Both the position numbers and the translations under genes were made by a program. Shown piece after piece: positions 12,506 through 24,097 of a stretch of 64,000 bases of DNA (position 1 is the first letter of the stretch; every line of letters starts with the position of its first letter). Origin of the DNA: Calonectria ilicicola (lineage: Eukaryota; Ascomycota; Sordariomycetes; Hypocreales; Nectriaceae); assembly GCA_020809705.1 (NCBI GenBank), contig CP085829.1, positions 3,472,001 to 3,536,000 of the forward strand, written 5' to 3'. Under the pieces are notes generated by a model that was not told where the DNA came from, searched no databases, and was given only the letters and a program-made list of their open reading frames with translations.

Positions 12506-12639
12506 TTAATGAGACTGTCAGCTGTAGGTAGGTACCTTCGTCATCAAGGAGAAGGAACGTCAAGAATGCCCATATAGGGAGGAGTGGGTGGAGTATCAAG
12601 CGCGTTTTGGAGAACGTAACCGGTAGAACTTCGGGTGGC

Positions 12640-12800
12640 TGAGATAAACAAGGCCAGAAATAAACAAGGCTAGAAATAAATAAGAAAAAGAAATAAATAA
12701 GTGAGTAAAATAAATAAGTGAATAAATAAGTCTTATAATAAACCTAAAATAACAGAGATTTATTTATCGAATTATTTTTTTATTTATATTTCACCGAGAG
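12640..12800. repeat. AT-rich low-complexity tract
   Basis: Tandem AATAAATAAG-like words run through this tract. It resembles, in inverted orientation, the TTATTTACTTATTTC tract at about 10085-10115 on the other side of the kinase gene. Confidence 0.6.
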
Positions 12801-14716
12801 TGCTCGGAGAGACATTCACATGATATGTCCTGTGTTTGGCACCGAGCAGTGAGCCCCTCGCCTCAGGCAGGGGGGCAGGGCAGGATTGCGACAGGGCATT
12901 AGCTCTCACGTTTGAATGCGATGACCATGAAGAAAGGAAATCAGTGGTTTAATTCTTCTTTCGTTAGTAGACAAATGGTCTTTATTAATGATAATGCTCG
13001 TCACCCACTCGAGCGTCCGGCAGCATTAGTTACTCAAGCTACGACGATTTAACATGGGCATCTATATGTGGCTTGTGCCATTGGTGGCTCGTGTGGCTTG
13101 GCCCAGATGCCAAGTCCAATTAAGCAAAGCCGATAGAAGGTGGTTGAATACGGCAGTATTTGACCGCCTGCCGGATTTGCTTCTTCTAATGGGAGGTCTG
13201 TGGTGGTGACATAAGCAGAATCTGAAAATACCCAGCGGCAATTGGTCCTTTTGCCAGCTCACCGGATTGCCTTTTTGGGCGGCGAGCGGACTGGAGGTCC
13301 CGCGGAGGGGGAAATCTCCAAATCCCTTCATGAACATCGCTAGCTTCAAACAGCCCCACTTCCAACAGCTTCCAACAACCCGGTTTGTCATAGCCTGGCT
13401 CCAATAGGTGTGTTTTCTGCTGCTTCCAATAGCCCAGCTTCTAACAGCTTCAAACAGCCCAGCTTCCAAGACCTTCCAGCAGCCCGATTTCTCACAGCTT
13501 CCAACAGCCCGGTTCGTCACAGCTTCCAGCAGCCCAGCTTCCAACAGCCTCCAATAACCTGGCTCCTCACAGCCTAGCTCCAATAGATACGTTTTCTACT
13601 GCTTCCAGCAGCCCGGTTTCTCACTACTTCCAACAGCCCGGCTCCAATAGGTGTGTTTTCCACTGCTCCAAATAGCCTAGCTTCTAATAGCTTCCAATCG
13701 CCCAGTTTCTTCTAGCCCAGCTTTAATAAAATCAATTTCTACTAATTCTAGTAATTTGGCTTTTTCACGGCTTTGCGCTTCCCACGACCAGGAGCTAGCG
13801 TGTGCGTCAGGGTATCTTGTAAGAATCTCGACACCAAAGATCCATTTCCAACTATGAGGCATTGCGTTCTATGCGGAGCACTCATTACTCGACAACTACG
13901 CAAGCCATGGCTCAAATGTTTTTGAGTCGGTCTGTTTTCCGATGTATATGAACTACTGGGTCCAGCAGAGCGAGCTTTGCGTCTAGCATGCATCGAGGAG
14001 AGCAGCTAGGACAACGTCAGCCCATCAGTTTATTTTGATCTTCCAATCACGGCTGTCTTGTTTTATAGACTCCACGGGCAGCATTTATGAAGCTCAGTCG
14101 AAATTGTTGTTTGAACTTTCGATATACGTTGTATAGTTAGTGGATGAACAAAAGAGATACTAAATTTTGCGTCTGCTCCTATGGTCGTCTTCTTTGGGAG
14201 ATAGGCTCGATATCGACCCATGGTCTCACGCATTTCCGAGAAGTTGTCCAAGACGCCGTTTTTTATATGCTATGCTTGCGCATTGGCCCTTTAATCCGTG
14301 GAAACATCATGATCAAGTACACTCGCGAGGGCTTATCAACCACTCTAGAATAGCACCCAGATAGCCCGCCATCGGAAATGTCTACATCAAACCACCTAGA
14401 ACCCTCGTGCTGTGAATAATGGCCTCAGTTTAGGTTTTAGGTGTAAGCAAGTTGTGATGCTGAATTTCTGAGTCGAAATGCAGTCATTAATCGCGATGCA
14501 CAAGGATTGGTAGCCCATAAAAGATCTGTGACGATTTCAAGTAAATAAAACTAGCGGACATAATGAAAAACGACTGTTTCCTTAATCGGTCCTTCTCGGT
14601 GCTATGACAAGTCCAAACAGAGCGATGTTGAAGGAAATCGGTTTAGCATCAAGCGAGCGATACATCCATCCAAGAGCCAGTTCGATTCAAGGCGCACCCC
14701 AAGGCCTAACTCTAGT
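12801..14716. other. Gene-free region with a degenerate repeat array
   Basis: No supported gene. Its centre (13340-13720) is the degenerate array listed separately; the rest holds only short frames. The minus-strand frames across the array are periodic products of the repeat and are not accepted as genes. Confidence 0.5.
13340..13720. repeat. Degenerate tandem repeat array
   Basis: Imperfect repetition of a core like CTTCCAACAGCCCGG (variants CCAGCAGCCC, CCAATAGCCC), with a longer-period element CTCCAATAGGTGTGTTTTC recurring at least three times. It looks like an old, diverged minisatellite with a higher-order unit. Confidence 0.75.
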
Positions 14717-16754
14717 TTAGTCATCTGCTTCATCTGCTTCATCTGCTTCATCTGCTTCATCTGCTTCATCTGCTTCATCTGATTCACTTGATTCACTTGA
14801 TTCATATAATTCATCTCCAAATAACCTCAGCCAAGTTTCGTCGGGTGTGTGCCAAAGCTCTAGTTCACCTTTCATATCAAAGCACTTCCAATTCGCTTCA
14901 TCATGAACGCAACGCCGTTGCTGAGCGACCTCCACCTCGGTTACCCTAATCGTAGGGTCAAGGGGACGATACTCGTGAACCCGCTTGCGAAAACACAGCC
15001 GGACTGGGCTTGCATAATGTCGGACAGGGTCGACACCGACTCGACACTGTCCTGCCGATCGCTCCCCGCCGTTTTCGTATTGTAGCAAGATGCCCGTGCA
15101 AAAGCCGGTGTGGGCATTGTTGAAGAGGCTAACACGGGTGACATTTTCTAGGGGAGCCAGCGAGAAGCTCCCAAGTCTAGGATGGTAGGAGTAGAAATCC
15201 AGGTCGTGAGATGAAACCAACGGTGAATCTACCTCCGCATCAGAACAAGCGGCGATAGCCCCGATAGATTGCCGCCCGCTTCCATCCACGTCAGGTTTGG
15301 CCCATACAAGTGTAATTGGGCTTTTTTGGCATAGTATGCGCTCTTCTGTTTGTCTTTTACTAACGAAACCAACCGTCACATCACCAGCAAGCTTCATGCG
15401 GAACTGAACCAGTTGGTTAGCATTTTTATTGTCTGCATTTCTCGCCAGAGCCAACTCACGGTCATGATGAGAGGCCTAAAATCATATTTCAGAGTTTTGG
15501 TTGACACAAGTTCAACGACATCCTCTTCCGAAATCGGGATGTAGCACCAACTAACATGATGTCGAACGTAGCGAGGCAAGCGTCCATGGGTAGTCTCTGC
15601 GCAAGGAACTTTTTTTGTATGAGCGTGTATTTCAAAAGCTCGACCCATATAGTAGAAAAGGGTGATCCCAGTTGCCGCGGATAAGTTTATCGTTCTACAT
15701 CTCGAGGACTTTACGGACCTGTCAAGATGGGCAATGGTTGAGCTCGGGCTGGGAGGAGTTGGCGTGTCCCAAGTCTGGACCAGGGAGGTGATGCGGGTTA
15801 ATTCGAGGCGCATCAATCCAAACTAAAGAAAGAGAAACTTGAGGTGAGACTTGAATTGATGTGGCTTAACGAGCATGGAATAAGTTTACCTTGAAGTGAG
15901 CGACAGTATTGGCAATCAAACTATGATCCAATATGGCGAATATGGAGTGACCAACCCGCTGCCGGCTGAATGGTGGACGCTCGGGGATTCTTTTGACTTC
16001 ACAGATCCCCCAGGAGTCAATTGTCAAGATGATAAATGGTAGCTGATGCTCCTGCTCTCCAACTTCCGGTTTCGCGTTGCCGCGTTTCCAGGCTGTGATG
16101 GTCGACATGGAAACGTTCAGATCTTGGGTTGGGGAAGACAAGATACAAGGCAATCGACGAACCAGCTCAGCCGCGGCATAGATGCGCCATATATAGTCCG
16201 TGGTCAGCTCTCCCAAAATCCGCAAACATAGTTCTGGGGGCAATTTCTTCATGTGCTCTATGCCGAGAGCATCAAATACCGAGGAGTTGAAGTCGGATGG
16301 CGTTTCTTGGAGGTCAAAGGGGGAAGCATTGGGCCATGGAACCCGCCAGGAAGTGACGAGGAAAAGGTCATCTAGCGGGTTTTCCATTGCGCAGCGGTTA
16401 GTAACAAACTCGAAGCAATCGTGGTGCATAGTCGCGGTTTCGGGTGAGTATTCGCATTGGGCGCATCCAAACTCTCGACAAAGGATAATGCGTCTATTAG
16501 TCACTAGACGCTCGGTTAGGGGGTAAACATGTGGACCGATTTTCTGTGTCGAACCGACGAATTTGAAATTGCCGACAACTGCTTAGATTATGGCGCGTTA
16601 GAAATGGTGATATTTAGCAGGTGGGTGGATGGGAGGGCTTGCGCAAGACAAATCGTTGGCCGATGTAGATATCAGTGCTGCAGATGGTGCAAATTGGACG
16701 CAAGGTCAAATGGTCGATGCGACACCGAAACTCCCCAGGCAAAGGCGCAGTCAT
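14717..16754 (-). CDS. Uncharacterised protein of an expanded fungal family, acidic EAD-repeat tail
   Basis: Exons read as 16754-16650 (tentative), 16543-15890, 15822-15460 and 15403-14717, about 602 residues. The last two introns are clean (GTAAAC...TTTAG, 67 nt; GTGAGT...TTCAG, 56 nt) and join to AHFKFGLMRLEL and RPLIMTFRMKLAGDV. The first intron uses a poor GTCTTG donor, so the exon 1 join is doubtful. The N-terminus has RPICTIC and a later HHDCFEF/RC set that could bind zinc. The LPPELCLRIL segment looks F-box-like, and LLQYENGGERSAGQCRVGVDP is a block I associate with a large, uncharacterised family in Hypocreales. The C-terminus is a Glu-Ala-Asp repeat made by a 9-bp microsatellite. Function unknown; a ubiquitin-related role is only a guess from the F-box-like segment. 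Confidence 0.72.
14722..14775. repeat. 9-bp coding microsatellite (CATCTGCTT)n
   Basis: Six near-perfect copies of CATCTGCTT on the plus strand, read on the minus strand as repeated Glu-Ala-Asp codons at the end of the preceding gene. Because the unit is a multiple of three, length changes preserve the frame. Confidence 0.95.
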
Positions 16755-18121
16755 CACGTCGTTTCTGTTGATAGGAAGCTGCTCCAAAGAGGAATCATGT
16801 ATAGGTAGAAGAAGCAGAGGGGTAGTAGGTAGTTGGACAGGCTGAGGCGCCAGTCGAAAAGTGGGGTTTGTTGTTTTCCCACAGCTGCACACTCTTGGCT
16901 TTACTCAATCCTAGACGTACCAAATCTAAGGAATCTGCTCCTCTATATGTGGCCCGTCTGGAACCTCGTACTGCTCAGCACACGGGTGCTTACGCTCACA
17001 TGCCTTCCTCTGCATCGACAATCGAGTTTATTACTCGGTCCAGCCTGCCAACGTCTCAATTCCAGCACTGATTTGCAGACTACTGCTCCAAGAATACGCA
17101 GCACATCCTCCAGCCGCAGCTTCGGTCCAACATTATTCTCTCCGCTCCAAATACGAGAAAAGAAAAAGAAAAGAAAAGAAAGTGGCTTCGCAGCCAGGAG
17201 CTACTTGCGCAGCCAAGAATTGCCACTTACGTGACAAGTGCGTCAACGAGCGACTTGAGGCGGAGGCAGCGAGACAAGAGATGCGGGCGTGTAATTGTAT
17301 ATTTGAAGGGGACGCCGTATGCAGGCGAGAAGTGATTGTGATGCATCACGTATAAATACATGTACTGTACTCGCACTGTCTGTGACAGCCAGTCCCTAAC
17401 AGGGGGGTATGCAAGCATGAGGTGTGTGCTGGCGAAAAAACGCAAGCCCTGCGAAAGGTGGCTATGTTCACAAATGCAAGATGCATCTGAACTAGCCATT
17501 TTCCAGTGCTCTTTTTCCTCTTAACGCAGGGCTGGAGTTGGATGGATGGAGCCCGTGCCTCCAAACTTGGTGGAGTATGGGAGATACATCCACCGCTGCC
17601 AGATTCAGGGCGCTCCCAGCAGCGAGAGGACCAAAATACATGACCCTCTGAACGATTGACATACACACAACTTGGACTTGGCTGCATTGGGTAGTGCTTA
17701 TCAGTGCATTGACAATTTTCTTTTGCTGTAAATCCCAGACACAGCGAGAACGGAGTAACCCGATTCCATTCACCCCAGGCCTGGCTTCACGCCACCATAA
17801 GAAGAAACATGCATATGCAGGCTGGGACCAATTGAAGCCTCGACAAACCCGCTGTGCCCCTCACCAGATGGACGCAAATTGGTCCATATCACAGTTAGCT
17901 TGTTGTCTCGGGCGTCAGATGGTGCTCAGTCTAGTTGGGGTGTGGCCTATAAAGTCCCCCATAGCCATCTGCACGTTTCTCTTTTCCAATCCCCGCAGAG
18001 ATAAAAGCCCGGTTCATTTGCAAGACTTGATTCCCCTTTCAGTAAAAGTAAATCGCCCTGCCCTCTCCCCCCTTTGCCTCTCTTTCTCTCTCTCTGATTC
18101 AGATGACTAACTGGGCTTTAG
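16755..18121. other. Intergenic, no supported gene
   Basis: Short frames only. There is an AAAGAAAAG purine tract near 17155-17180 and a CT-rich tract at about 18060-18100, the latter typical of a fungal promoter or 5' leader for a plus-strand transcript. Confidence 0.5.
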
Positions 18122-18730
18122 ATGACGCTGGTTCCACAGATACCCTACCCGGGCGGCGTAGCACGACCTTCCTTGATTGCATGGGTTTACCCAGTCCCTC
18201 CACACAGGACTTCTTTTAGTGGTATTCCCTTCTCCGGGGCTGTTGTGAACGTCCAGGATGGTGAGAAAACATTGTCCGTCATTGTCATAGGCCAGCACGA
18301 GGGTCAGCTATGGGTCTATGAGTCCCTTCTGGACCACGAAGAAGTCCCCGCGGGCATGCAAACCTTGGCACAGTCAAATCACCCACAGGGCTATGCCGCC
18401 AGAGGTTACAGGGTTGTTGGGGACAAGGGCCATCAGGTAGTAGGCTTCAACGCGGAGGGAACGGCTTACACGGGCGCGACTTTTGTGGGGAGGGTTGCTG
18501 ATAGGGACTGCACCCCCCGCTGGATCCAGACACGGGACCCAGCCAAGTATGTACCACACAGTAAGGAAGGGAAGCCCTATGTAAAAAGGCTGTTCATCCA
18601 GGGAAGAGATGGCCGGGACCAGGCCTCTGACATGTGTCAGCGAGGAGGGCTTCAGATTTTGGGGAGGGCGCCGGCTGAGATAAAAACGCGCGTTTTGACT
18701 CAGTTTGCAGACAGAGGTTGGTTTTGGTAG
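18122..18730 (+). CDS. Hypothetical protein, 202 codons, weak
   Basis: An uninterrupted plus-strand frame from ATG to stop directly downstream of a CT-rich leader-like tract. The translation is glycine-rich in its middle (for example GHQVVGFNAEGTAYTGATF) with no recognised domain, signal peptide or membrane segment. A competing ATG at 18103 in another frame gives only a 36-codon peptide. I do not recognise a family and cannot exclude a chance frame. Confidence 0.3.
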   Translation: MTLVPQIPYPGGVARPSLIAWVYPVPPHRTSFSGIPFSGAVVNVQDGEKTLSVIVIGQHEGQLWVYESLLDHEEVPAGMQTLAQSNHPQGYAARGYRVVGDKGHQVVGFNAEGTAYTGATFVGRVADRDCTPRWIQTRDPAKYVPHSKEGKPYVKRLFIQGRDGRDQASDMCQRGGLQILGRAPAEIKTRVLTQFADRGWFW

Positions 18731-19176
18731 GCGTCGTCGCAGTGAAAAAAGCAATGGGAGGATCAGTTAGTTAGGTTTAGGTAGCCTACGTCCTGGCCAA
18801 CAGAGCTCAGCTCAGTGTCTCGGACCAGAATCGAGGGGGCTCCCATGCGTGCTGGATACGGATGCGACCCACACCCCACTGGACCGCACTCTCGCCGCCA
18901 AGGCAAAGGTCTCTCTCGAAGCAAAAGCATATTCTAAGACAAGACGGAACGTCGAGTGACTGCGTCTGTGTCTGCGGCTGCGGCTAGACAGGAAATAGAT
19001 ATTTTAGCTTGACCAACTCCAGATTGATTCCCGCTCTCTCTCTCTCCCTTTTTTCTCTTTCTTTCTCTTTATCAATCAACTTCATTGTTGACCCCGCCTT
19101 CCCCTCTTCATCCTCACCCTCATCCTCCTACTGTGACAGTGTATCCTCGACCCGTGCCCCGCGCCTGTCACCAACC
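18731..19176 (+). promoter_or_regulatory. Upstream region and CT-rich leader of the bZIP gene
   Basis: No gene. From about 19025 to 19125 the plus strand is strongly pyrimidine-rich (CTCTCTCTCTC, TTTCTCTTTC and similar), the usual pattern just before transcription starts in filamentous fungi. The ATG at 19177 follows in the context CCAACC. Confidence 0.5.
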
Positions 19177-19904
19177 ATGTCGCTAACCCGTGTAAGTAAT
19201 AAACAACAACAACGACAACAACATTCAGTCATTTTCAGTGACTTACAGGAAATTTTTCTTCACAGAGAGAATTGAATGAGCGCGCAAGACGCAACGCGAT
19301 CAAGATTCGCTTGCGAAGAAAGAAGTATCTAGAAGAGCTCGAGCAGAAAATTAAAGAGTTTCAGATTCGAGGCATCGAGGCCACGCCTGCGGTCCGGCAT
19401 TTGGCAGCGACAGTTGCTGAAGAGAACACCCAGATCCGCACCATGCTCAGACTTCAGGGCATGACTGATGAAGGCATTGAGGCGTTCTTGAATCCTCCAC
19501 CACGGGCTCCGGGTGAAGTTGTGATTGTGGTTGGGATCCCAGGTGTTAACCCTGCTGAGATCGCTGCCGCACAAGCTAGGCCCGCTGCTGATCCTGCTGA
19601 GCCCGCTACTGAACCTGCTGAGCCCGCTACTGGGCTCGCTGGGCCTGCATGGCCGGAGCCTGTGGGACCTGGACCCGTCGTACCCGAGTCCCAGTTTCAA
19701 TCTCTCTCTCTGACTCTGCCTCTCCGAGCGGCGGCTTCCACCCCGGAGGTGTCCAGCGTCGGGGAAGCACGGCTAGCTATGCCCCCACCACCATTGCCAA
19801 CTGCGCTGAACCGCACAACCCCCGCAGCACAGCAGGCCCCCGAACCTGCTACTGCGGCGGCCACTGCGGCGGCCACTGCGGCGACCACTATTGCTCTGCA
19901 GTGA
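19177..19904 (+). CDS. Small bZIP transcription factor
   Basis: Two exons, 19177-19191 and 19266-19904, encode 217 residues; the intron (GTAAGT...CACAG, 74 nt) falls after five codons. The basic region has the bZIP Asn-x7-Arg signature, NAIKIRLRR (Asn15, Arg23), and continues into KKYLEELEQKI and an AVRHLAATVAEENTQIRTML segment. This is the arrangement of a fungal subgroup in which the helix reads EYL.ELE...G..A..E...A...VAEEN..LR..L. The rest is low-complexity Pro/Ala-rich, with repeated EPAEPAT-like words (about residues 105-130) and a poly-Ala/Thr end. It should bind DNA as a dimer in the nucleus; target genes cannot be read from the sequence. The start is fixed by the splice frame. Confidence 0.85.
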
Positions 19905-19912
19905 AACACAAC

Positions 19913-19966
19913 GTAAGTCCCCTCTACCAATTTCTCCGCCGTGTTCCTCTAACCAACTGCCGGCAG
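19913..19966 (+). other. Probable intron in the 3' UTR of the bZIP gene
   Basis: GTAAGT donor at 19913, CTAAC branch sequence, CAG acceptor at 19966, 54 nt long, beginning only 8 nt after the stop codon. This distance is short enough that the junction need not trigger nonsense-mediated decay. Confidence 0.5.
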
Positions 19967-21596
19967 GCAGACGCTCCATTTCATGAATGATGAAGCGTCC
20001 TGGAGATGAAAGGGTCTATTGATGGCTGGTTTCTCCAGTAGAAAATTGTGAAAAAAGAGTCAAAAAAAAAAATTGTTTGTTGAAGGAAGACCGCGACTGA
20101 AGGGGTGATGGGCCAGCCAGATAGTACACAATAAAGTTAAGGATATCGTCCGTACCGGGCCGTCTGCACCAAAATCCAGTCTCTAATCTTGAGTGTAAAA
20201 CACATTCCATGGCATGGTACGATTTACCAATGCATGTCTTGGCCCCATGGGGATGCGGATGCGGTGCTGGCTCCTATTCCCCGTCATCGAGATTCGTATT
20301 TGGTCATGCTGCACGACCATGACTCGGCATACTAACCCCATCAAAGTACAGCCAAGCGCCGAAATCTCCAGCAGGGATGGCATCATGAAATCTCGGCTCT
20401 ATGACTTCAGTCGGTCCCCACAATATCCGGCAATGGCCAGATATCAAATGATATATCAGGGCTCGCCGTCATTGCGATTTAGCTGCAACACACAAACATG
20501 GGACCAGTCTGCCTTTCAATTTCGGGTCGGCCTGTATTTCTGGCCTGAAACAGTAGAAGGCAGCTCATTCGTATTCGTGGCACCATCCAGGGCCCCTCTG
20601 GCTGGCCTCGGTGTAACCAAATTTCCTGCTCAACGCTCCGATAGACCAGGAGTGGCCATGTCCGTTTCTTCCGGGCCTGTCGTAAACGCGTAAACGAGTT
20701 CTCCTTGGACAACAGTAAACAGCTTCCATGTAACAATCTCGAGCTTTAGGTCTAGTCTTTAACGGGTGACCTTTACGATTTTGATCCCCGTCAAGGTTTC
20801 GTCGCTCTCTCAGTAGGTGGCCAAACTTACACGCCCCGTGAAGAGCAGCTTCAGTGATTTCACCATAATTATCGGTAGTAACATCTTGGTTCATCGCATA
20901 ATAGTAGGTTCAAAACGAGCTTAATTGACTGCCGTAGACGCAGGCTATATCCAACGGCCAGTGACCCTCCACAGATGTCGTGAATCAAATCACCTAAGCC
21001 ACCCTTGCTGCAGTAGTCTCATTCATCATAGTCTCATTGCTTGATGCTTGCCAAGTAGAGGCCGGGTGCAATGAGGCTGAAGTGCTGGTGTCACATTGGA
21101 CGGGAAATTATGGATAATTCCCGGAGAAATGGTGAGGGAGGGTGGTAGTTTTGGTGATGTCAGCCACCAGGCCTCAAAATTTGGTGCCCAAAACTGGGCG
21201 CCATTCCAAACTACAATCGTTATTCAAGCGAAATTCCGACCAAAAAGAAAAGAACCAGTGCTCAAAGATCCCTATATCCCAGCCGGCTGTGCAGAACAGG
21301 AATTCAAGCGGTACTGCAGCAGTGCTCCCGCCTCATAGGCTCCGAGTCGAACGGCTGTCTTGCCTCAGCTCGACTCCTGGATTCTTTATTGCCGGATCTC
21401 AGCTAAGTACCAGCACTACACTAGTCTTGACTCCCAAGCTGTGGGGACTTCGTCTTGTGTAAACTTGATTCTCAACTGAAGATCAACCTCGCACTGGGGG
21501 CGGTTTGCAAGCCTATTGACTCTCTAGCAACTCTTGCACCCAAAGAACCCCCCTCGCACGCCGCTCTTCCCACTTGCGCTTTTCGCTGATCCGACC
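19967..21596. other. Intergenic, no supported gene
   Basis: Contains the 3' flank of the bZIP gene and the promoter of the next gene. Several frames of 80-160 codons overlap on both strands between 20180 and 20900; none has recognisable motifs or splice support. Confidence 0.45.
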
Positions 21597-22751
21597 ATGG
21601 GCGTCAATCATAGCCAAGTAGTAGCGAAATACATGATATATGCCTGCGATAATAAAACCACTGGCCAAGTCTCGCTGACCACTCTGGATACCCCCATCGT
21701 GTGTGCCCCCTTTTCTTTCGTTCCGGTTTGCATTTTGTGGCTAATTTGTGAAGTTCCATGAATACCTTCGAAAGTTTCTCAAGGACCTAACTAAAAGCCA
21801 GCTTCCCAAAGACCTGGAAGCGGTGCTCAATAGCTATGTCACGCTCAAGCCTCGTCTAGCATTTAAATGGCATCCGTTTATTGACGCCGAGAAATGGATT
21901 CGCGAACCGAGCTCGATCCTAGATACACTGCCTCCTGTCCCTCCAGGGCCCTCCAAGAACCTCATTGTCAATAGGCTCTTCCAGGGCCTTTCCTTGAGCG
22001 ATCCGATAATTAGACGCATATGGATAGTTCAGTTTTCCAATTTCCGAAATGCAGTGGCCGACAGGTTCTTCTCCAAAGGCCACTCACACCCCATCATTCA
22101 GTTCATTACGGATCCCACACGAAATACGTCTGGAATAATGAGACTTTCCAACGACTCTGCATATTTGGCACGCCGATTAGATATCTTACAGAAAAAGCAC
22201 CCAGCCCTGCTGGTCGTCTCTGTGGACGACAACAACGAGTCAGTTTCTCTCCATAAACGATCTGCTCTGTTTACTAAATACATACATCCAGCTATGAAAC
22301 AACAATGCCAGTGGACGAGGAGCGGCTCCAAGATGCAGTATACCAGGTTTCGTCTATGGTGGGGAGCGAGAAGTACGCAGAAGCGGTCAATGCAGTTTCC
22401 AACTTCCTCGAGGCTGAATGGATGAGATGGCTGGAACCCCTTGCGAGGGAAGCCAAGACGCTGGAGCAACGGCAGCGCGGCTCCAGGAGAAAAAGATCAG
22501 ACGGTCGGGTTTCAGTTTTATACGCTCTCACGATTCAAGATTTGTTCTCTGTAGCCGCCATGTCGCGGTCCACCATGTCACAATCCACGCCATCAACCAG
22601 CTTCAGTGGCAATGTTGCACCCATTGGTTCTACGAGACCAGGCACGGATAAACCCGGCGGCACAAGCTCATTCTTCGCTGTCGCACTCAATCCCAGCGGC
22701 TTTCGCAATGATTCAGGTTTTGGACGAGAGGACAAGGCGCCGGTGAAGTAA
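21597..22751 (+). CDS. Hypothetical protein, three exons
   Basis: Exons 21597-21698, 21754-22238 and 22292-22751 give 348 residues. The introns are short and canonical (GTGTGT...GAAG with a CTAAT branch, 55 nt; GTCAGT...CCAG with CTAAA, 53 nt), and both joins restore one frame: TTLDTPI to FHEYLRKFLKDL, and VDDNND to YETTMPVDEERLQDAVYQV. The start ATG sits in CCGACCATGG. The middle is helical and basic (EYLRKFLKDLTKSQLPKDLE), and the third exon has a helical stretch ending EAEWMRWLEPLAREAKTLEQRQ. The last 60 residues are Ser/Thr/Gly-rich and probably disordered. I recognise no catalytic or binding motif and no signal peptide. Structure strongly suggests a real gene; function unknown. Confidence 0.6.
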
Positions 22752-24097
22752 TCATCGACGCCTTGTATTCGGGTCTTGGCGATTGGAGAGGCAGGAACAA
22801 GAGAAGCTCTCACATATACCAACAGGACTGTCATGACTAAATTGGCCTCTATGATTTTTCTGTTTTCATTTTCTAAGGTGTTTTTTAAAATGGGAAATTG
22901 TAACTCGTTAGTTTTTGTACGATTCTTCAATAATACTTTTTTTTTCTTTGCTTCCAACAAATTGCTTGCTTAATCCCTCCAGGAAATGAGTTGAATTAGT
23001 CTCTCACACTATGCTATGCGGCGACCTATCATCCAAATCTCTCGTCCATACATAAAGACTAGCTGGGAAATAAAGTTTATTCCTTATCGCCTACCTTCTT
23101 CCCCAAAGATCAGAGTTTCTAACTGTTTGATTTTTAGTCATGGTTCTGGTAGTGTTACATTACACACTAGCCACACCATCATCTAAAGTTGGAAGAACTT
23201 AGGGAATAAAATAAGCATGAATTGAGCAAATAGATTAAATTAAATGAGATTGATAACAAAAGAGTCCCCTGCACCGAAATGACGTCTCAATGCCCCCCTT
23301 TTGGGACGGCAGTTGTTTTCCAAGAACTACCGTGTTCAGGATTTAGGGTAGGATAGGCGAGGACAAGTTCAGTTAGATCGACGCAGTGGGGCGAGAGCGC
23401 TAACTGAACGCCCTAATCGACGCCACAGCCGCTTCGCCAGTCACCAGAAATTCGATCATTTAGTGGAAGGGGGGCCTAGCAGACCCCTAAGCAGCGCCCA
23501 ATAGCGCCCAACAGTGCACTGACGCGCGATTCAGCCCTGGCGGATGAAAGCGCCGGGAGAGCTGCAGATCCTTAATTTCTGACCTTGCTAGTTCCCATAG
23601 CGGACATTTAAGATCCACAACGCCTGCTAGCCAGCAATTTCCCGCCATTTTTATCCAGAATAAACTTCACCACTACCTGCTACAGTTACGCTCCTCCCAT
23701 CTAAACTAGGCGAGATCATGTTGAATCGTTGGCAAAGCATGCTGCATTATTTATTGTTGAGCGCCGAGGCTGGGAAGTTTGTGAACTTAATGAATGCATT
23801 GTGAAGATCAATAACTAAAGCGTTCGACGGCCCAGGGGCTGCTGGCCCGTTAACTATTTATGTAACTAATTTGATCATAAGTCTTGTTGGCAGGGCTGCT
23901 ACTTTGGGAACATGTACTTAGATACATCCCCCTTCTCAGCTTCTATTTGGTTAACTTGTTTTCTTTTTGTAAACATAAATAAATAATATTCTGATATTTG
24001 TCCACCCATTTTCGTGTCTTCTCAATTGCTGGTGGGAGGCCAGGCGGCCGCTACGTGCGATTGTTGTAATCGGGTAGCGAGTCGGACCACAACAATA
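22752..24097. other. Intergenic, no supported gene
   Basis: AT-rich flank of the preceding gene followed by sequence with only short frames. The last part leads into a 44-bp minisatellite. Confidence 0.5.

Noticed and set aside
13062..13583. Minus-strand frame of 173 codons with LLEAVTN/GLLEA-like repetition
   Set aside because: The translation simply mirrors the degenerate DNA repeat; no other protein features.
14602..14820. Frame encoding MKQ repeats
   Set aside because: Out-of-frame reading of the 9-bp microsatellite that encodes the acidic tail.
19697..19979. Minus-strand frames over the bZIP C-terminus
   Set aside because: Shadows of the Ala/Pro-rich coding sequence on the opposite strand.
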